Source: Janthinobacterium sp. LM6 (GTDB lineage: Bacteria; Pseudomonadota; Gammaproteobacteria; Burkholderiales; Burkholderiaceae_D). Taken from it: DNA of 64,000 bases. Positions 1 through 8,923 of this stretch are shown in pieces. The DNA is taken from positions 2,356,001 to 2,420,000 of the forward strand of contig NZ_CP019510.1 of NCBI RefSeq assembly GCF_002002885.1, read 5' to 3'. The notes beneath the pieces were generated by a model that made no database searches, was not told where the DNA came from, and saw only the letters and a program-made list of their open reading frames with translations. The stretch's first letter is position 1. Each line of letters starts with the position of its first letter. The position numbers were made by a program, and so were the translations under genes.

Positions 1-378
1 GTGGCCGTGTACGGCCTGGGGGAGGAGGACGGCGAGGCCGATCCCGCATGGCTGGCGCGGTTTACTGCCTGCGTCAACGATGACCTGAATTATCCGCGCG
101 CGCTGGCCATGGCCTGGGATCTGCTGAAAAGTGCGCTGCCGGACGCCGTGAAAAAGGCCACCATGGCCCGTTTCGATACGGCGCTGGGACTCGATCTGCT
201 GGCCTGGCAGCCGGCGCAGCTGGAAGTGCCGCAGCAGGTGCAGGCGTGGATGGCGCAGCGGAGCGTCGCCCGCGCGCAGCGCCAGTGGGTCGAGGCGGAC
301 CGCTTGCGCGCACTGGCGCGTGCGGCGGGCTTCGACATCGACGATACGCCGCAAGGGCAACAGGCGCGGCCTTTGTGA
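1..378 (+). CDS. cysS: Cysteinyl-tRNA synthetase, C-terminal part (cut by window start)
   Basis: The frame is open from base 1, so the start lies outside the window. The 125 visible residues match the anticodon-binding DALR-type region and tail of bacterial CysRS: the segment FTACVNDDLNYPRALAMAWDL, a helical stretch, and the ending DRLRALARAAGFDIDDTPQG. This last motif (D.LR..L...G..I.DTP.G) is a family hallmark. The enzyme charges tRNA-Cys with cysteine in the cytoplasm. The catalytic HIGH and KMSKS motifs would lie upstream and cannot be checked here. The next gene begins 43 bases after the stop. Confidence 0.85.
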   Translation: MAVYGLGEEDGEADPAWLARFTACVNDDLNYPRALAMAWDLLKSALPDAVKKATMARFDTALGLDLLAWQPAQLEVPQQVQAWMAQRSVARAQRQWVEADRLRALARAAGFDIDDTPQGQQARPL

Positions 379-420
379 AGATGTCCTGCATAATGGCCGT
401 CTGATGAAACTGGAGATGCC

Positions 421-990
421 GTGAAGCGTCGTGTGCTGCTATTGAGTTGTTGCCTGGTCTTTTCTGCCGCGCAGGCGGCCAGCGAGTGTCCGGGCTTTCC
501 CGCACTGGCCACGTCAGGCGAGGCGCTGCTGGCGCAAGTGCGTGCGCTGCCGCCCATCGGCATCGACCGCGAACGGCAGGCGTGCGCGCCGGCGACCGTC
601 ATCGACTTCGCCTACAGCGGCGGCACCTTATGCAGTTTTGGCGGCGAGATCGAGGCGGCGACGGCCGCTGTCACGCGCCTGGCCGATGGCGGTGAGCTGG
701 TCGAATACCTGTACCTGTTCCCATACGCGCCGGCCACGCATGCGCGCTTGCTGGCGCTGCTGGCCGCGCGTTTTAATCAAGTCGACAAGGCGGCCTGGCC
801 CACCTTCCTGCAGGGGAGCGCGCCGGGCAAGGAAACCACGGCCCTGTTCACGCATGGCGGCTTTTATATCTCGCTGGGCAAGCCCACCGCAGGCGATCCC
901 GCCGAGTGGTATTCGAATGTGATCTTTGAAAAGAGGGATCAGCCTGCGCTGGGCGTGCGCAAGGTTTGCCGGGAGGGGCGCGATGGTTGA
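421..990 (+). CDS. Exported protein of unknown function
   Basis: A 189-residue protein. The N-terminus (MKRRVLLLSCCLVFSAAQA) is a classic Sec signal peptide with a probable AQA cleavage site near residue 19, so the mature protein should be periplasmic. The mature part contains four cysteines that could form disulfides. I recognise no family. Its last 8 bases overlap the start of the next gene, so the two are likely co-transcribed and translationally coupled. The GTG at 421 is chosen because it places the signal peptide at the N-terminus. Confidence 0.7.
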   Translation: MKRRVLLLSCCLVFSAAQAASECPGFPALATSGEALLAQVRALPPIGIDRERQACAPATVIDFAYSGGTLCSFGGEIEAATAAVTRLADGGELVEYLYLFPYAPATHARLLALLAARFNQVDKAAWPTFLQGSAPGKETTALFTHGGFYISLGKPTAGDPAEWYSNVIFEKRDQPALGVRKVCREGRDG

Positions 991-1534
991 AGCGCAAGCC
1001 TTTCCCGCAACATTGACCGACACCGTGGTGCAGCTGCTGCCTGCGCTGGCCCAAGGCCAGCTGCACGCGCCATCGGCACCGTTTGACGTGCATCAGGATG
1101 GCCGGCTGCTGCGCATCCCCGTGCGCACCTATTACCACCGAAAGCAGCTGCTGGCCTGTACGCGCCTGCCCGGCGACGCGGGCGTGCTCGCCCTGTGCCT
1201 GGGCACGCGCCACCATGACGGCCATTTGCGCGAAGCGTGTGTAAAACAGCTGTTGCTGCAGGAGCGGGCGTGGACGGTGCCGTTCGTCGTGCACCTGTGC
1301 GGCGAGTACGTGCTGGAGATTGTCGAGGTGATTGGCGCGGCGCTGCTGGCCTGGAATACGGAAGCGCTGGCGCGCTATCTGCGGGAGAACCCAGCGTATG
1401 TGGACACGCTGGAGCGGCGCAGCATCAGTTACTGGAGCTGCTACTACCGCGGGCAGTATCCCGTGAGGGAAGACTACCCGGGATGCAGGACCATGGCGGC
1501 CCTGCGTGCAGTGCAGCAGCTTACGCCTCGATAA
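983..1534 (+). CDS. Protein of unknown function, 183 aa
   Basis: Start taken at the ATG at 983, preceded by GGGAGGGG at 971-978. The frame is also open upstream to 926, but that stretch overlaps the preceding gene for 65 bases and has no comparable ribosome site. The product has no signal peptide or membrane segment and is rich in Leu, Ala, Tyr and Cys (for example SYWSCYYRGQYPVREDYPGC near the C-terminus). I do not recognise a family. It overlaps the end of the exported-protein gene by 8 bases. Its own 3' end overlaps the oppositely oriented dbpA by 14 bases, so the two transcripts run into each other. Confidence 0.6.
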   Translation: MVEAQAFPATLTDTVVQLLPALAQGQLHAPSAPFDVHQDGRLLRIPVRTYYHRKQLLACTRLPGDAGVLALCLGTRHHDGHLREACVKQLLLQERAWTVPFVVHLCGEYVLEIVEVIGAALLAWNTEALARYLRENPAYVDTLERRSISYWSCYYRGQYPVREDYPGCRTMAALRAVQQLTPR

Positions 1535-2945
1535 AGCGCATCTTGAAGCTGCGGCCCTTGATGTTGCCGAAGTCGCGGCCCAGGGAGTTACCGGCGTTGA
1601 GGCGCTTGAAGGCCGCTTCGGCCACCTTGCGGTCGAGCGCCACGTAGGTCATGAATTCGAACACGTTGATCTTGCCTACTTGTTCCTTGGTCAGGCCCGC
1701 GTCGCCCGTCAGCGCGCCCAGCAAGTCGCCCGGGCGCAGCTTGTCCTTCTTGCCGCCCATGATGCACAGGGTGACCATCGGCGCCGGCAGCGCCTCCATC
1801 CCGTCATCCTCGGCCAGCTCCTTCAGGTCGTGCCATTCGGCGGCGCTGTTCTGGTATTGCTCGATCAGCTTGACCCATTTTTTCTCGTTCGGCGCGCACA
1901 GCGACAGGGCCAGGCCCTTCTTGCTGCCGCGGCCCGTGCGGCCGATGCGGTGGATGTGCACTTCCGTGTCCTTCGACACGTCGACGTTGATCACGGCGCC
2001 CAGGTCGGAAATATCGAGGCCGCGCGCGGCGACGTCGGTGGCCACCAGCACGGAGCAGCTGCGGTTGGCGAACAGCACGAGGATTTCATCGCGTTCGCGC
2101 TGTTCCAGCTCGCCGTACAGGGCCAGCGCGGAAAAGCCTTGCTGGCGCAGTTCTTCGGCCAGTTCGCGGCAATGCACCTTGGTGTTGCAGAAGGCCAGGG
2201 TCGATTCCGGCTTGAAGTGCTTCAACAGCTTGCCGACGGCGCCATTGCGCTCGTCGAAGCCGATTTCATAGAAGCGCTGCTCGATCTTGTCGTTGTCATG
2301 CTGCGCTTCGACCGTCACTTCCAGCGGATTGACGAGGAACGACGCCGTGGCGCGGCGGATGTCTTCCGGATACGTGGCCGAGAACAGCAAGGTCTGGCGG
2401 CGCGCCGGGCAGGCGCTGACGATGCCGGCGATTTCCTCGTAAAAGCCCATGTCCGTCATGCGGTCCGCTTCATCGAGCACCAGCGTTTGCACGTGATTCA
2501 GGTTGATGGTGCCGCGGCCCAGGTGGTCGCGCAGGCGGCCCGGCGTGCCGACGACGATGTGGGCGCCGTGTTCCAGCGAGGCGATTTGCGGGCGCATCGG
2601 CGCGCCGCCCGTCAGGGTCAGGATCTTGATGTTGCCGGCCGCGCGCGCCAGGCGGCGCAATTCATTGGCCACCTGGTCGGCCAGTTCGCGCGTCGGGCAC
2701 AGCACCAGGCCTTGCACTGCAAACCAGGCCGGATTGAGCTTGTGCAGGATGCCGATGCCGAAGGCGGCCGTCTTGCCGCTGCCCGTTTTCGCCTGGGCGA
2801 TCAGGTCGCGGCCATCGAGCACCGCCGGCAGGCTTTGCGCCTGGATGGTGGTCATCTCGTGGTAGCCGAGCGAGTCCAGGTTGGCCAAAAAGGCGGGCGT
2901 CAGCGGCAGGCTGGAAAAAGAAGTGGTGGCGGAAGTGGTGTTCAT
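1521..2945 (-). CDS. dbpA: ATP-dependent RNA helicase DbpA
   Basis: A 474-residue DEAD-box helicase. Visible motifs are the Q-motif region FSSLPLTPAFLANLDSLGY, Walker A AKTGSGKT (about residues 52-59), PTRELA, DEAD (158-161), SAT (189-191) and HRIGRTGR (about 325-332). A C-terminal domain of about 80 residues ends KINVFEFMTYVALDR...GRSFKMRFIEA. It matches the DbpA RNA-binding domain, which targets hairpin 92 of 23S rRNA during 50S assembly. Length agrees with the family (about 460). RhlE-type helicases lack this C-terminal domain, which favours DbpA. The gene appears monocistronic and converges on the gene ending at 1534. Confidence 0.9.
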   Translation of the reverse strand: MNTTSATTSFSSLPLTPAFLANLDSLGYHEMTTIQAQSLPAVLDGRDLIAQAKTGSGKTAAFGIGILHKLNPAWFAVQGLVLCPTRELADQVANELRRLARAAGNIKILTLTGGAPMRPQIASLEHGAHIVVGTPGRLRDHLGRGTINLNHVQTLVLDEADRMTDMGFYEEIAGIVSACPARRQTLLFSATYPEDIRRATASFLVNPLEVTVEAQHDNDKIEQRFYEIGFDERNGAVGKLLKHFKPESTLAFCNTKVHCRELAEELRQQGFSALALYGELEQRERDEILVLFANRSCSVLVATDVAARGLDISDLGAVINVDVSKDTEVHIHRIGRTGRGSKKGLALSLCAPNEKKWVKLIEQYQNSAAEWHDLKELAEDDGMEALPAPMVTLCIMGGKKDKLRPGDLLGALTGDAGLTKEQVGKINVFEFMTYVALDRKVAEAAFKRLNAGNSLGRDFGNIKGRSFKMRFIEA

Positions 2946-3054
2946 AGGGGGCGGAGCCGGTAAAAAGCGGGTGGATGGGCACAGTCTACAGGCTTACGCC
3001 CTTGTGCGGATGGTGGTGTGGAAGCCGGCGGCAAACGGCCGCCGGCATGGGGTG

Positions 3055-3291
3055 TTAATTGTCGGGCGCCCAGATGGGCAAGCCGGTCAGATCGAGGCCG
3101 GCGTCGCGCGTCCACACGGGCAGGCCCGTGGCATCGGTCGGCTCCAGCAGTTCGAGCTGCACCTGCTTCAAGGCCACCTTGCGCGCGCGCGCGCGGCGCT
3201 GCGGTTCCGGCGCCGGCTCTGGCGCCTCGGGCGCTGGCGGCGGGCCGAAGCCGGGCAAGTCGATGGTGGCGTTGTCTTTTTTATCTCTCAT
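3055..3291 (-). CDS. Small proline-rich protein of unknown function, 78 aa
   Basis: Start taken at the ATG at 3291 because AGAGG lies 7 bases upstream; the open frame extends further but has no ribosome site. The product begins MRDKKDNATIDLPGFGPPP, continues with a Pro/Glu/Ala-rich stretch and a basic patch (RRARARK), and ends TGLPIWAPDN. No signal peptide or membrane segment is present. The segments PVWTRDAGLDLTG and LPIWAPDN suggest a short conserved C-terminus. Function is unknown. It lies 110 bases upstream of dbpA on the same strand and may be co-transcribed with it. Confidence 0.5.
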   Translation of the reverse strand: MRDKKDNATIDLPGFGPPPAPEAPEPAPEPQRRARARKVALKQVQLELLEPTDATGLPVWTRDAGLDLTGLPIWAPDN

Positions 3292-3390
3292 TTCTGAACC
3301 TCTGGTCCCCGGCCGCGAAAAATGGCGCCGGGGAGCGGGCAAAAAGCTGTCCGCCATGTGAATACGCTTTAACTTCATCCACAAAACAAA

Positions 3391-3413
3391 AGCCCGGCTA
3401 CTGGAGTCGGGCT
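3391..3413 (-). terminator. Rho-independent terminator
   Basis: On the minus strand an AGCCCGACT / AGCCGGGCT hairpin (one mismatch, 5-base loop) is followed by TTTTGTTTTG. It lies 110 bases past the stop of the phosphoesterase gene, which reads in this direction, and ahead of the small gene at 3055-3291. Confidence 0.7.
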
Positions 3414-3523
3414 CATTGTTGGGATAACCTGCAGGAAAACTTGTCCTGCGGATTTAAGTGCGGCACGCAGTGTATCACAGGCGGCCCTGGCTGTGGGACG
3501 CCCGTGACACCGATGCTATGGCC

Positions 3524-5188
3524 TTAACGGAAGCTCAGGGCCCCCGTCAGGTCGCCCGGCGGCAGCGCGCCGCGTGACGCGAACGCGTCGTTGCGCACTT
3601 TCAGGCCTTCGAGCAGCGGCAAGTCGTGCAGGCGCGTGATCAGGCGCAGGATCGACGTCGTGTCATAAAAACTGTGGTCGACGGCGCCTTTCTTCGCGTA
3701 CGGCGAGACGACGATGGCGGGAATGCGCGTGCCCGGGCCCCAGCGGTCGCCCTTCGGCGGCGCCACGTGATCCCACCAGCCGCCGTTCTCATCGAATGTG
3801 ATCACCACGATCATGTCTTTCCACTGCGGCGATTCCTTCAGATGCTGGATGACGTTGGCCACGTGCTGGTCGCCCGACTCGATGTCCGAATAACCGGCAT
3901 GCAGGTTCAGATTGCCCTGCGGCTTGTAGAAGGTCACGGCCGGCAGCTTGCCCGCTACGGCCGCGGCCAGGAATTTGTTCGAAATCGGGCTGTCGCCCGT
4001 GCCGCCGTCGCGCAGGTGTTCGGCGCGCGCCGCGGTGCCAGGGGCGAACTGCTTGAAGTAGTTCAGCGGCTGGTGGTGGAACTGGAAGTTAGGCTTGCTG
4101 CCGCCGCCCTTGTGGTCGAGCGCAGCTTGCCAGCCGCCGCCATACCACGCCCAGCTGACGCCCTTGCGCGACAGCAGGTCGCCGATGGTGTCGTAGGTTT
4201 GCGGCGGCAGGGTATTCGCGTCGGCCGGGTCGGCGTGCAGCGGGTCGCCGTCGAAGGCCGGGCGGATGTAGCTCGGTTGATATGGCGGCGCCATGGTGTT
4301 GACGGCATAGCCGTCCGGCGTGAGGGCGCCGTCGTTCACGTATTTCGGCTTGCCGTCCAGCGCGGAGGCGGGGCAGTCGGGCGAGATGGCCAGGCGCACG
4401 CCTTGCGGGCCGTCTGACAGCACGGCGATCTTTTTTTTCGCCGCCGTCTCGGAAGCATTGAAATATTCGTTGGCGCGGCCCGTGACGAGGAACTGGTGAT
4501 TCATGTAGGAGCCGCCGAAGGCCGCCATGAAGAAGTTGTCGCACAAGGTGTACTGTTCGGCGATCTGCCACAGGTTCAGGTTTTTCGACGTTTCGCCGTA
4601 GTGGCCCATCACCAGGCCGCCGCTGTCGGCCCACGCGGCAAAGCCGTCGTTCTTGCCGCCGTTGATCTGCATCTGGTTGTTATAGAAGCGGTGCACGAGG
4701 TCGCGCGTGATGATGCTCTCGGGCAGGGGCTTGCCGGCCGCGTCGCTCAATTTGTAGGGCGCGTTCGGCAGGCCGGAAATCTGGTCTTCCTTGATCAGGT
4801 AATCGATGCCGCCGATATTCTGCTGGTTCGGCACCAGGCCGCCCCAGATCTTCGGCAGGGTGGCCAGCGGCTTGCCGTCGCGGTCCAGTTGCTGCGCCTG
4901 TTCCGCCGTGACGGCGGACAGGGGCGCGCTGGTGCCGGGGAAATTGGCAAACAGGTTGTTGAAGCTGCGGTTTTCCAGGTAGATCACGACCACGTTCTTG
5001 ACGTGCGCCTTGAGTTTCGCGTCGAGCGAGCCCTTGGCGATGGTTTTTTTTGTTGGCGCGGCGTCGGCCAGCGCCGGCAGGCTGGCGGCCAGGCCGACTG
5101 CGGAAGCGGCCTGGAAAATGCGCCGGCGCGCGGGATTGGCGGGTTGATCGGCCGGATCGGCTGGCAGGGCGGGGGCGAGGTCCTTCAC
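3524..5188 (-). CDS. Tat-exported phosphoesterase (phospholipase C / AcpA-like acid phosphatase)
   Basis: A 554-residue protein of the alkaline-phosphatase-like phosphoesterase family (PF04185) that includes phospholipases C and Francisella AcpA. Start taken at the GTG at 5188, five bases after AAGGAG. This leaves a twin-arginine signal peptide: ARRRIFQAA at about 20-28, a hydrophobic stretch, and ALADA. The N-terminal metal/nucleophile segment reads VVVIYLENRSFNNLF (ENRSF near 72-76). Further family motifs are TFDENGGWWDHVAPP and the C-terminal YDTTSILRLI. It should hydrolyse phosphomonoesters or phospholipids in the periplasm; the substrate cannot be read from sequence. It has its own terminator downstream. 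Its closeness to the fecIRA set shows no functional link. Confidence 0.8.
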   Translation of the reverse strand: MKDLAPALPADPADQPANPARRRIFQAASAVGLAASLPALADAAPTKKTIAKGSLDAKLKAHVKNVVVIYLENRSFNNLFANFPGTSAPLSAVTAEQAQQLDRDGKPLATLPKIWGGLVPNQQNIGGIDYLIKEDQISGLPNAPYKLSDAAGKPLPESIITRDLVHRFYNNQMQINGGKNDGFAAWADSGGLVMGHYGETSKNLNLWQIAEQYTLCDNFFMAAFGGSYMNHQFLVTGRANEYFNASETAAKKKIAVLSDGPQGVRLAISPDCPASALDGKPKYVNDGALTPDGYAVNTMAPPYQPSYIRPAFDGDPLHADPADANTLPPQTYDTIGDLLSRKGVSWAWYGGGWQAALDHKGGGSKPNFQFHHQPLNYFKQFAPGTAARAEHLRDGGTGDSPISNKFLAAAVAGKLPAVTFYKPQGNLNLHAGYSDIESGDQHVANVIQHLKESPQWKDMIVVITFDENGGWWDHVAPPKGDRWGPGTRIPAIVVSPYAKKGAVDHSFYDTTSILRLITRLHDLPLLEGLKVRNDAFASRGALPPGDLTGALSFR

Positions 5189-5317
5189 ACATTCTCCTTG
5201 GGTGTCTCTATGGGCACGGGCGTTGGCGGCAATGGCCGGCAACGCCCGTGAAGCGGGAAAATTGTATCACCGGCCCCGCGGCAATGTGAAATATTCAGCC
5301 CGGCCCTTGCCCTGGCT

Positions 5318-7813
5318 TTAGAACTGATAGCGCACGGTCAACGCCACCTTGCGCGCCGGGCCATGCATGCCCGACAACCACCAGTCCGACACGGAAGCCG
5401 TGTACTGCTTGTCGAACAGGTTGGCCACGTTGACGGTGGCCGACAGCTTGTCGCTGACGTCGTAGCGCGCCATCAGGCTGGCCACCGAGTACGCCTTCTG
5501 TTCCCAGTGCAGGGTGCGGTTGACCTGCCACGCATCGATGTCGGAATACACGCGGCTTTGCCAGTTCATGCCGCCGCCCACAGTCAGGCGCTTGAATTCG
5601 CCGGGCAGGCGGTAAGTGGTCCACAGTTTCACCAGGTGGCGCGGGAAGGTGGTCAGGATGGCCTTGCCCGCATTGTCTTCCGTCTGGCTGTACGACCACG
5701 ATGCCGAGATGTTCCAGTCCGGCGTCAGTGCGCCCGTCGCTTCCAGGTCCACGCCCTGGGTTTTGGCACCCTTGATGGCGCGGTTGGCGGAAATCTTTGT
5801 GCCAGGCACGTAGTAACCTGGATCCGACTCGGCCAGATTGTTCTGGCGAATCTGGTACAGCGCGGCGGCCGTGTTCAGGCGGCCATCGAACCAGCCGCTC
5901 TTGACGCCTGCTTCCAGGGTCTTGCCTTCGCGCGGTGCCAGCAGCTTGCCGTAGCGGTCTTGCGATGCTTGCGGCTGATAGATGGTGGAATAACTGGCGT
6001 AGGCGCTGTGCGTGCCGTCGATGTCGAACACCAGGCCGCCATACGGCGTGACGACGCGGCTTTCCGAGGCTGGCGCCGCGTTGTAATAGGACTCGGCAGG
6101 CGTGTCCGAGATGTAATTTTCGTCGTAGCGCAGCACTTTTGCCCCGGCGATCAATTTCAGGCGCTCGGAGAGATGGAGGCGCGTGGCGGCATACACGCTG
6201 GCCTGGCGGCGCGTGCTGTCGTTGGTGCCATAGGTGCCGCCAAACACGGGCGTCGCCGTGCGATTCCAGCGGTACAGGTTGACAGGCGTGCGCTCGATGC
6301 CATTGTCGAAACGTGCATCCGTCGTGCTTTGAAATTCGCTGTAGTCCATGCCCAGCACCAGTTCGTGCTGGCGGCCGAATGCGCCGAAGGGGCCGCGCAC
6401 GTTGACGTCCACGCTGTTGACCTGGAGCTGGTAGTCGCGGTAGTCGGCGTTCAGGCGCAGGCCATCGCCCGTGGCCTGGTTGGGCAAGCCGCCGCTGACG
6501 TTCAGGTAGACGGAGCGCTCTTCCTGCGACGACTGCACGCGGTTGGCCGAGATTTTCAGCTTCCAGTCGTTCGCCAGCGCGTGTTCCACAGTGGCGAAGA
6601 CGTCGGTCGAATTGGTGTCGAAGCGATTCGACGTGGCTGCCGGGCTGAAGGAGCGGGGCAGGTTCGTCATGTTGCCATTGCTGTAGAACAGGGGAAAGCC
6701 CAGGTAGGACAGGGATCCGTTCGAGCGCTTGCGCTGGTGCGTGACGCCGGCCGTCAGTTTCGTGTCGGCGGACAGGTCCGCCTCGAGCACGCCGTAGACC
6801 ACTTTCTTGTCGCGGCTGTAGCCGTCGACGATGCTGTCGCCTTCCTCGTACACCGTCACCAGGCGGCCGCGCACCGTGCCCGCGTCGTTGAGCGGGCCGG
6901 CAACGTCGGCCATGGCGCGCCGCTCATCGTGGGAACCCAGCTCGCCTTCGACGGACGCCTGGAATTGCGCCGTCGGCTTCTTGCGCACCATGTTGATGGC
7001 GCCCGAGGCATCGCCCGCGCCCGTCATCAGGCCCGAGGCGCCGCGCAGCACTTCGATGCGGTCGTACAGCGCCATGTCGGCCAGGCTTTGCGACGGTATC
7101 GCATTGAGGCCCATGGTTTCCGAGTGCGTGCTGACGCCATCGAGCTGGTAATTGCTGATCGAATAGCCGCGCGAAGTAAAGCCCGTGCGTTCGCTGCCCA
7201 GCGAATACAGCGTGATGCCCGGCGTTTGCGCCATCACTTGCGCGATGGTGCTCAAGCCCTGGTCCTGCATGCGCTGCTGCGTGATGACGCTGACCGACTG
7301 CGGCGTTTCCCGGATCGACAGGCCCAGTGGCGTGGCCGTGGCGATCGGCAGGGTGGAGACATACGCGCCCGAGCCTTCGGTGGCATCCTGCTGCGCCTTG
7401 ACCGACACTTCCGGCATCATCGACAGCGCTTCGCCGCCCGCCGCGGCATCGGCCGGGCGCAGCACATAGCTGCCGTTGGCGCTGCGCTCGGCCTTCAGGC
7501 CCGTGCCGCGCAGCACGCCGTTCAGGGCGGCCAGCACGTCGTGGCGGCCGCTCAAGCCGGCCGACGTCTTGCCGCGCGTCTGCTCCGGCGTGAAGCTGAG
7601 GATGACCCGCGACTGGCTGGCGACCTGGCGCAGCGCCGCCGCCAGGTCGCCGGCCGGCACCTGGAAGTCGAGGCTGGCCGCTGGCGCTGCCGCGCTTTCC
7701 TGCGCCAGGGCTGGCGCCTGGGCGTTCAGCAGCAGGGCCGAACCGATGAAGACGAGTTGAATGGCATGCGCCATGCGCTTGATGCGCGGCTTGGAGTGAA
7801 TGGCAAGAGACAT
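5318..7813 (-). CDS. TonB-dependent siderophore receptor with N-terminal signalling domain (FecA/FpvA-like)
   Basis: An 831-residue outer-membrane receptor. A signal peptide ends near ALAQ (about residue 37). It is followed by a secretin/TonB short N-terminal domain (about 47-118: LDFQVPAGDLAAALRQVASQ...), which contacts the FecR anti-sigma factor. Next comes a plug (RETPQSVSVITQQRMQDQGLSTIAQV; EVLRGASGLMTGAGDASGAIN), then a beta-barrel ending in the aromatic YQF typical of barrel insertion. It imports a ferric siderophore and signals its presence. The fecR-fecI pair lies directly upstream on the same strand, the standard cell-surface signalling layout. The ligand is unknown. No siderophore synthesis genes are nearby, so a xenosiderophore is possible. 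Confidence 0.9.
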   Translation of the reverse strand: MSLAIHSKPRIKRMAHAIQLVFIGSALLLNAQAPALAQESAAAPAASLDFQVPAGDLAAALRQVASQSRVILSFTPEQTRGKTSAGLSGRHDVLAALNGVLRGTGLKAERSANGSYVLRPADAAAGGEALSMMPEVSVKAQQDATEGSGAYVSTLPIATATPLGLSIRETPQSVSVITQQRMQDQGLSTIAQVMAQTPGITLYSLGSERTGFTSRGYSISNYQLDGVSTHSETMGLNAIPSQSLADMALYDRIEVLRGASGLMTGAGDASGAINMVRKKPTAQFQASVEGELGSHDERRAMADVAGPLNDAGTVRGRLVTVYEEGDSIVDGYSRDKKVVYGVLEADLSADTKLTAGVTHQRKRSNGSLSYLGFPLFYSNGNMTNLPRSFSPAATSNRFDTNSTDVFATVEHALANDWKLKISANRVQSSQEERSVYLNVSGGLPNQATGDGLRLNADYRDYQLQVNSVDVNVRGPFGAFGRQHELVLGMDYSEFQSTTDARFDNGIERTPVNLYRWNRTATPVFGGTYGTNDSTRRQASVYAATRLHLSERLKLIAGAKVLRYDENYISDTPAESYYNAAPASESRVVTPYGGLVFDIDGTHSAYASYSTIYQPQASQDRYGKLLAPREGKTLEAGVKSGWFDGRLNTAAALYQIRQNNLAESDPGYYVPGTKISANRAIKGAKTQGVDLEATGALTPDWNISASWSYSQTEDNAGKAILTTFPRHLVKLWTTYRLPGEFKRLTVGGGMNWQSRVYSDIDAWQVNRTLHWEQKAYSVASLMARYDVSDKLSATVNVANLFDKQYTASVSDWWLSGMHGPARKVALTVRYQF

Positions 7814-7914
7814 GGTTACCTTGTGGTGTAGTCGTCAAAAAGGACGTTGCCTACACAGGTCACGCGAGAAGCGAAAGCGGGTACCTTTTTTTGCGTCGGC
7901 CTCAAAATAAATGC

Positions 7915-8922
7915 TCAGCGCCGTTGGCGCGCTTCCACCTGCACCCAGTAGCGCGTGCGCAGGCGCACGTCCACCGGCAGGGAGTCGGGCAGCGACAGCA
8001 GCACGGCATCCAGGTCGGCCAGCGGGAAGACGCCGGAAATGCGCAGGCCGGCGACGGCGTCGTCGCAGCCCAGCAAACCGTGGCGGTAGCGGCTCAATTC
8101 ATGCAGGAAGTCGCGCAGCGGCATGGCGTCGGCCAGCAGCAAGCCCCGGCGCCAGGCCCAGATGTCGGGCGAAACGGCGTGCGCCGGCAAGACCTGCTGC
8201 GCCGTCATGCCGCCGCCCTGGCCCGCACGGAGGAGCAGATTGCCGTCGCCCTGGCGCGGCATCAGCCGGACGGCGCCTTCTTCGACGGCGACCTCGGTGC
8301 TGCCGCCCGCCTGGCGCACCGAGTAGCGCGTGCCCAGCGCCTGCGCGCGGCCATGCGCCGTTTCGACGAGGAAGGGGCGGTAGGGCATGCCCGTTTCGCG
8401 GGCGGTGGCGATGAAGACTTCGCCCTGCAGCAGTTGCAGCAGCCGCTGCGTGCCCGTGTAGCGGATGTTGACGGCGCTGCCGCTGTTCAGGTGCAAACGG
8501 GTGCCGTCGGGCAGGGTTAGCTCGCGGCGTTCGCCCACGCCGGTGGAGAGGTCGGCCAGCGCGGCACGGGCAAAGTCGGGCGCGTATTCCGAGCGCGCGC
8601 CGAACCAGCCCGTGAGGCCGATGGTCGATGCCCACGCCAGCAACCGCAGGCTGCTGCGCCGCGAGACCGGGGGCGCGGTGGGACGTTGCAGCAGCGCCTT
8701 GCGGCTGGCCTGCGCATCGAGTTCGCGCAAGCCGCCGCTGACGCTTTCGATGTGCTGCCACGCGCGTTCGTGGTCGGGATGCGCCTGGCGCCACTGCTGC
8801 CAGGCCGTTTTTTCCGCCGGCGTGGCGGCGCCGCTCATCAGGGTGGCCAGCCATTCGGCCGCCTGCATGGCGACGGCCAGGTCGATGGGCTGGCCCTGGG
8901 CGTAGACGGTGGCGCCGCGCAT
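7915..8922 (-). CDS. fecR: FecR-family anti-sigma factor / transmembrane sensor
   Basis: About 335 residues. The N-terminal DUF4880-like region (AEWLATLMSGAATPAEKTA, WQQWRQAHPDHERAWQHIE) should bind the sigma factor in the cytoplasm. A hydrophobic segment (LRLLAWASTIGLTGWFG) crosses the membrane. The FecR periplasmic domain follows (LPDGTRLHLNSGSAVNIRYTG, TAHGRAQALGTRYSVRQ). The start is uncertain: the ATG at 8922 follows the fecI stop by one base, giving coupling, while an in-frame ATG at 8952 overlaps fecI. Neither has a clear Shine-Dalgarno. It passes the receptor signal to the sigma factor encoded just upstream. Confidence 0.88.
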   Translation of the reverse strand: MRGATVYAQGQPIDLAVAMQAAEWLATLMSGAATPAEKTAWQQWRQAHPDHERAWQHIESVSGGLRELDAQASRKALLQRPTAPPVSRRSSLRLLAWASTIGLTGWFGARSEYAPDFARAALADLSTGVGERRELTLPDGTRLHLNSGSAVNIRYTGTQRLLQLLQGEVFIATARETGMPYRPFLVETAHGRAQALGTRYSVRQAGGSTEVAVEEGAVRLMPRQGDGNLLLRAGQGGGMTAQQVLPAHAVSPDIWAWRRGLLLADAMPLRDFLHELSRYRHGLLGCDDAVAGLRISGVFPLADLDAVLLSLPDSLPVDVRLRTRYWVQVEARQRR

Positions 8923-8923
8923 G

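Noticed and set aside
1506..2963. A 485-codon open frame on the plus strand opposite dbpA
   Set aside because: It mirrors the dbpA gene in a high-GC sequence. The translation is low in sense (repeated Gln/Arg/His/Val, no domain), while the minus strand has every DEAD-box motif.
5363..7831. An 822-codon plus-strand frame opposite the FecA-like receptor
   Set aside because: An antisense shadow from GC-rich codon use; no ribosome site, no domain, and the opposite strand is a clear receptor.
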